Assembly (NCBI GenBank): GCA_003349915.1 | Contig: QFXE01000007.1 | Span: forward strand, 1-64,000 | Direction: 5' to 3' | Source of the DNA: an endosymbiont of Escarpia spicata | Lineage (GTDB): Bacteria > Pseudomonadota > Gammaproteobacteria > Chromatiales > Chromatiaceae | Length of the DNA: 64,000 nt | Shown: in pieces, positions 60,374-64,000 of the stretch | How the letters are laid out: the number at the start of each line of letters is the position of its first letter | Position numbering within the stretch: position 1 is the first letter of the stretch | Notes under the pieces: model-generated | Seen by the model: only the letters and a program-made list of their open reading frames with translations | Databases searched by the model: none | Told to the model about the DNA's origin: nothing | Position numbers and translations under genes: made by a program

Positions 60374-60570
60374 TTACACCTGCAACTCCTCACAGGGAAA
60401 CCTAAGCTTTGGTTGCTGTAACGGAAAACGCGCTTTGATCCGAAGGAAAACCTCCTACCGGACATTACCCTTTTGATTTCGACCGCAAAGCATCTTTAGC
60501 CAATATCGTTCCACGAACCGATACACTTTCTGCAAGGCACGCAGGTTACTGGCAATGCCGTAGTAGGCAA
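60374..60570 (-). pseudogene. Remnant of a group II intron-encoded reverse transcriptase/maturase
   Basis: Minus-strand translation gives AYYGIASNLRALQKVYRF, then ERYWLKMLCGRNQKG, EVFLRIKARFPL and a stop at 60374-60376. This is the typical C-terminal end of group II intron reverse transcriptases (YYGVxxNxxAL, WxxxLxRRSQ, WxxFxRxxxRFPL). The Trp before EVFLRIK is a TAG stop. Only about 65 codons remain. Confidence 0.6.
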
Positions 60571-60603
60571 AGATGGAAGAAGGGCAACCCCACATGTTAG
60601 AGG

Positions 60604-60954
60604 TCATAAATCAACTGGCATATAGAAAAAAACGAAGCGGCCTTGTTCGAAATCCACCTTCAGTTTGGCACCATGGTGGATGCCATAGTCCACATAACCG
60701 GGCACCGCGCTATCCTGATGACACTCACTGGAATGTTGAGGTGACTCAAAATCGCGATCCCGGTCATACCAGGATATCAACATATAATCTGAATACCGCT
60801 TACCTGCCAAACTATCAGCTACCCTCATCGCCTCCAGATAGTCTTTCAACGGCTTCTCAGTAATAAATTCAATCACATGGATGCCAGACATATCTGCTGG
60901 GCCCGACACCGGACAACTCAGATCCAGGCCGCTTTGTTTATCCTGCATCGTCAT
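60604..60954 (-). CDS. Conserved-looking protein of unknown function
   Basis: A 116-residue soluble protein with good coding character. Visible features: a Cys-Pro start (LSCPVSGPADMSGIHVIEFI), an amphipathic helix (LKDYLEAMRVADSLAG), a strand YSDYMLISWYD, then HSSECHQDSAVPGYVDYGIHHGAKL and a strand RFVFFYMPVDL. The CxxxD/His pattern (SECHQD) could bind a metal, but I cannot name a family. A ribosome site GAGGAG precedes the ATG at 60954. Alone between repeat or remnant sequence and dapD. Confidence 0.6.
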   Translation of the reverse strand: MTMQDKQSGLDLSCPVSGPADMSGIHVIEFITEKPLKDYLEAMRVADSLAGKRYSDYMLISWYDRDRDFESPQHSSECHQDSAVPGYVDYGIHHGAKLKVDFEQGRFVFFYMPVDL

Positions 60955-61125
60955 CAATCTCCTCTCTAGAAATACAAATACCTTATCAGTAATCTATACT
61001 TTCATTTTAACCATCACTTTCGGGAGTTGGGCTATCTTTGACACTTCCCCGGGACTAAGAGCAGATGTTTTCAAGAGTGCACTGATGTAGTGCAAATCAC
61101 AGATCAGCCAGGGCACGCGTGAGCA

Positions 61126-61956
61126 GTGAATCCAGTGAACGATCTCAAGTCAATAATAAACGATGCTTTCGAAAAACGCGCCGACATTACGCCGCTTTCC
61201 GCCGACACGCTTTTCAGAGACGCTGTCGATGAAATCATTAACCAACTTGACCATGGCACAATCCGTGTCGCGGAAAAAATCGATAGTGCCTGGCGGGTCA
61301 ATAACTGGATAAAAAAGGCGGTTCTACTCTCCTTCCGTTTTTCGAATAACGATTTTATGAAAGGGGGATTTACCAATTACTACGACAAAGTCCCCTCGAA
61401 ATACGCCGATTACAACACCAGGGATTTCCGCAGTGACCATGTGCGCGTTGTGCCTCCCGCCAGCGCACGCCGGGGTGCCTATATTGCACCGACCTGCATT
61501 CTCATGCCCGCCTACATCAACATAGGCGCCTATATCGATAGTGGCACTATGATCGACACCTGGTCCACCATCGGATCCTGTGCCCAGATCGGCCAAAACG
61601 TCCACATTTCAGGTAGTGTTGAGATCGGCGGCATGCTGGACCCCCTGCAGGCGACTCCGACGATCATTGAGGACAACTGTTTCATCGGCTCACACTCCAA
61701 CATTGTAGAGGGGGTAATCGTAGAAACGGGTTGTGTGATCTCCATGGGAGTCCACATCAGTCAGAGCACAAGAATCTACAACCGCCAAACGAAAGAGATC
61801 GTCTATGGCCGCGTCCCCGCCGGCTCCGTCGTGGTACCGGGCAATCTGCCTGCCAGCGATGGCAGCCACAGTCTCTACTGCGCCGTAATCGTCAAACAAG
61901 TTGACGAAAAGACCCGCTCCAGGATCAGCATCAATGAACTGTTAAGAGATATCTGA
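61126..61956 (+). CDS. dapD: 2,3,4,5-tetrahydropyridine-2,6-dicarboxylate N-succinyltransferase
   Basis: A 276-residue enzyme of the succinylase branch of lysine/diaminopimelate synthesis. It has an N-terminal helical domain ([24 protein letters not shown]) and a left-handed beta-helix of hexapeptide repeats ([36 protein letters not shown]). Two GTG starts are possible, 61126 and 61135; the second gives the length of E. coli DapD. Followed by the YffB gene, a common arrangement. Confidence 0.94.
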   Translation: MNPVNDLKSIINDAFEKRADITPLSADTLFRDAVDEIINQLDHGTIRVAEKIDSAWRVNNWIKKAVLLSFRFSNNDFMKGGFTNYYDKVPSKYADYNTRDFRSDHVRVVPPASARRGAYIAPTCILMPAYINIGAYIDSGTMIDTWSTIGSCAQIGQNVHISGSVEIGGMLDPLQATPTIIEDNCFIGSHSNIVEGVIVETGCVISMGVHISQSTRIYNRQTKEIVYGRVPAGSVVVPGNLPASDGSHSLYCAVIVKQVDEKTRSRISINELLRDI

Positions 61957-62026
61957 AGCCGTATGACAACCACCGGATTCTGCGTGTATAGTCCAGAATC
62001 CCAATCTCTAAATTTCACGAAAACAG

Positions 62027-62374
62027 ATGACGACGATCTACGGCATTCCCAACTGCGACACCATGAAAAAAGCCCGCAAGTGGCTGGATGACCAGGATAT
62101 CGACTACCACTTCCACAATTTCAAAAAAGCGGGACTGGACGAAGCACTTCTATTGCGCTGGACCGAGGCAGTCGGCTGGGAAAAACTGCTCAATAAACGA
62201 GGGATGATGTGGCGCAAGCTGGATCAGGAGACAAGGGACAACATCGACAAAGGCAGTGCCATTCGCATCATGCTGGAGACACCGTCGATAATAAAACGTC
62301 CAGTGTTGGATGATGGTAAAGGGCTGTATGTAGGATTCAGCGATACTGACTACCGGGGGATTTTCGGGAAGTGA
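62027..62374 (+). CDS. yffB: ArsC/Spx-family reductase YffB
   Basis: A 115-residue thioredoxin-fold protein. The single catalytic Cys10 lies in PNCDTMKKA, with the later arginine-and-proline motif KRPVL in the middle-to-end region, as in ArsC-like YffB. It uses glutathione in relatives; its true substrate is unknown. Often found beside dapD or dapE, as here. No arsenic genes are nearby, so arsenate reduction is unlikely. Confidence 0.88.
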   Translation: MTTIYGIPNCDTMKKARKWLDDQDIDYHFHNFKKAGLDEALLLRWTEAVGWEKLLNKRGMMWRKLDQETRDNIDKGSAIRIMLETPSIIKRPVLDDGKGLYVGFSDTDYRGIFGK

Positions 62375-62412
62375 TGGGCTGTGAAGCGTAATCGTACAGA
62401 CCCCGGAGCTTG

Positions 62413-62436
62413 TTGGGTTACGCTACGCTAACCCAA
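62413..62436. repeat. Inverted repeat of the GGGTTA/TAACCC family
   Basis: TTGGGTTA and TAACCCAA (8 bp each, plus inner CG pairs) around a short loop, followed by CCTACG. Same arm family as the element at 29139-29292. It lies after yffB and could be its terminator. Confidence 0.5.
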
Positions 62437-62565
62437 CCTACGTATCTGCCAAACCTGTCATCTCGTCCGAAGGGAGTGATGACATGAATACTGCTAAACC
62501 GGATTTCACCAATACCCCTCCACACATCGGGTTTCAGGGGAGTCCACCACCCCCCCGATTTCCTG

Positions 62566-62571
62566 TATAAT
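62566..62571 (+). promoter_or_regulatory. Predicted -10 box of the dapL promoter
   Basis: A perfect TATAAT lies 30 bp upstream of the dapL start codon. I see no good -35 hexamer at the right spacing, so this is a partial promoter call. Confidence 0.4.
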
Positions 62572-62601
62572 GGCGCGTTTTCGTTTTTCCGGGATTGCCG
62601 C

Positions 62602-63822
62602 ATGATCAAAATCAACGAGAACTACAATAAACTCCAGGCCTCGTATCTGTTCTCTGATATCGCCAAACGGGTCACCGCCCACACTGAGGCGAACCCTGAT
62701 CAGAGCATCATCCGCCTCGGTATCGGCGACGTCACCCGCGCCCTGCCGGACGCCTGCATCAAGGCGCTTCATGCCGCAGTGGACGAGATGGCCAACGACG
62801 GCTCTTTTCATGGCTATGGCCCTGAACAGGGTTACGATTTCCTGCGCGAGGCCATCGCCAAAGGCGACTTCCAATCCCGTGGCGCCGATATCGAAGCTGA
62901 CGAGATCTTCGTCAGCGACGGAGCAAAATGCGACTCCGGTAACTTTCAGGAGATCTTCGCCACCGACGCCACCGTTGCCATCCCCGATCCCGTCTACCCT
63001 GTCTACGTCGATACCAACGTCATGGCCGGGCGCACCGGCGAAGCGAAAGACGGCCGCTACGAAGGGCTGGTCTATCTGGACGCCACCAAGGAAAATGGCT
63101 TCATCCCCGATCTGCCGAAAACTCCGGTCGATCTCATCTATCTCTGTTTCCCCAACAACCCGACCGGGGCGACTGCCACCAAGGCGCAGCTGAAGGCCTG
63201 GATCGACTACGCCCGTGACAACAAGGCGCTGATCCTTTTCGACGCGGCCTACGAGGCCTTCGTGCAGGACGACAGCCTGCCCCGCTCCATTTACGAAATA
63301 GAGGGCTCCAAAGAGGTGGCCATCGAATTCCGCAGCTTCTCCAAGACCGCCGGTTTCACCGGTACACGCTGCGCCTACACCGTGGTCCCAAAAACCTGCA
63401 TGGCCTACACCGAGTCGGGTGAGAAAGCCTCTGTTCATGCGCTCTGGAACCGCCGCCACACCACCAAGTTCAACAGCGTCTCCTACCCGGTACAGCGCGC
63501 AGCCGAAGCGGTCTTTAGCCCGGAGGGGCAAGCCCAGGTGCAGGAGCTGGTCTCCTACTACCTGAAGAACGCCAAATATATCCGTGAACAGATGGAGTCG
63601 CTGGGTTACGACTGCATGGGCGGCGAGAACTCACCCTACATCTGGATCGATGCCAAAGGCGACTCCTGGGAGCTCTTCGACAAACTGCTGAACAATACCG
63701 GCGTGGTCTGCACCCCCGGCGCCGGTTTCGGCAAATGCGGCGAAGGCTACATCCGCATCAGCGCCTTCAACAGTTTCGAAAACGTCCAGGAAGCGATGTC
63801 CCGGATCAAAGACGCACTCTAA
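62602..63822 (+). CDS. dapL: LL-diaminopimelate aminotransferase
   Basis: A 406-residue class I PLP aminotransferase that converts tetrahydrodipicolinate directly to LL-diaminopimelate, bypassing the succinylase steps. Family marks: [46 protein letters not shown], and [12 protein letters not shown] with the PLP Lys. Such enzymes are known in plants, Chlamydia and some bacteria; here it lies only 650 bp after dapD, whose pathway it bypasses. Directly followed by a diaminopimelate decarboxylase-like gene, so the locus is devoted to lysine/peptidoglycan precursors. Confidence 0.94.
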   Translation: MIKINENYNKLQASYLFSDIAKRVTAHTEANPDQSIIRLGIGDVTRALPDACIKALHAAVDEMANDGSFHGYGPEQGYDFLREAIAKGDFQSRGADIEADEIFVSDGAKCDSGNFQEIFATDATVAIPDPVYPVYVDTNVMAGRTGEAKDGRYEGLVYLDATKENGFIPDLPKTPVDLIYLCFPNNPTGATATKAQLKAWIDYARDNKALILFDAAYEAFVQDDSLPRSIYEIEGSKEVAIEFRSFSKTAGFTGTRCAYTVVPKTCMAYTESGEKASVHALWNRRHTTKFNSVSYPVQRAAEAVFSPEGQAQVQELVSYYLKNAKYIREQMESLGYDCMGGENSPYIWIDAKGDSWELFDKLLNNTGVVCTPGAGFGKCGEGYIRISAFNSFENVQEAMSRIKDAL

Positions 63823-63845
63823 TCCGTCGCCAGCAGGAAACCACG

Positions 63846-64000
63846 ATGCCAATATCCCAAGATTTCAAGCACCGGCTCTCCCCTGTTCTGAAGAACATCG
63901 TCGAGCACTATGGCACCCCTTTTCATCTCTACGATGAGCAGGGTATTCTCGATACCGGAAAAACGCTGACCGAGGCGTTTTCCGGCATCGCGGGTTTCCG
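63846..64000 (+). CDS. lysA: Diaminopimelate decarboxylase-like protein (5' end)
   Basis: The first 51 codons of a gene cut by the window edge. The translation contains HYGTPFHLYDEQG, the N-terminal strand typical of PLP-dependent decarboxylases of the LysA/alanine-racemase fold (YGTPLYVYD pattern), followed by a helix LTEAFSG. Position directly after dapL supports diaminopimelate decarboxylase, the last step of lysine synthesis. The catalytic Lys and the rest are outside the window. Confidence 0.75.
   Translation, partial: MPISQDFKHRLSPVLKNIVEHYGTPFHLYDEQGILDTGKTLTEAFSGIAGF

Noticed and set aside
62027..62374. Arsenate reductase
   Set aside because: No ars genes nearby; the protein is of the YffB type that accompanies dap genes.

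Overview
The window reads as a piece of a gammaproteobacterial chromosome, probably from a sulfur-oxidiser-like lineage. That placement is my inference from gene content: EF-P with its beta-lysylation enzymes EpmA and EpmB, YceH, YadG/YadH, YffB beside dapD, many periplasmic c-type heme proteins, and REP/RAYT-type repeats. Most of the window is GC-rich with tightly packed, often overlapping genes. The first 2.3 kb is clearly AT-rich and looks acquired.

Layout. 1-2405: gene cassettes on the minus strand (endonuclease/exonuclease/phosphatase protein, YbjN-like protein, AbiV-like protein) with one well-formed integron attC site and one weaker one, but no integrase in view. 2406-9971: a scrambled zone with one intact yceH, an OYE-family reductase operon, three decayed 3' ends of a yjgR-type ATPase gene, a deleted second yceH, a deletion-fused remnant of yadG/yadH, RAYT-type tags and a frameshifted MORN-ankyrin lipoprotein gene. 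9972-17737: YadGH ABC exporter, a CHAD-ParA pair, Hsp20 with a sigma-32-like promoter, a class V aminotransferase, a Cys-less SCO1-like protein and phosphatidylserine decarboxylase. 17847-25263: two large secreted proteins sharing one N-terminal module and Ig-like repeats, one with a parallel beta-helix.

25664-47251 is the most interesting part: about 20 genes in two divergent operons facing a 650-bp intergenic region. The minus operon encodes three heme or Tat-exported proteins, a series of TPR proteins, ExbB, two ExbD proteins, a TonB/AgmX-like protein that stops inside its C-terminal domain, and ApbE. The plus operon encodes an HzsA-like propeller/heme lipoprotein, two outer-membrane beta-barrel proteins, a TlpA-like thioredoxin, DUF4266 and DUF3570. 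The ExbB/2xExbD/AgmX/TPR/barrel set resembles the AglRQS-Glt trans-envelope machinery of myxobacteria. Here it is joined to redox proteins, which suggests a proton-motive-force-driven envelope complex with a heme or flavin role.

47424-64000: the EF-P module (epmA, efp, epmB), two cold-shock genes flanking a diguanylate cyclase and a phospholipase-D-like protein, a GH13 glycosidase, a membrane-anchored response regulator, an OprC/NosA-like copper receptor, a decayed group II intron reverse transcriptase end, and a lysine/diaminopimelate region with both dapD and dapL followed by the start of a lysA-like gene. I saw no tRNA, rRNA or CRISPR array.
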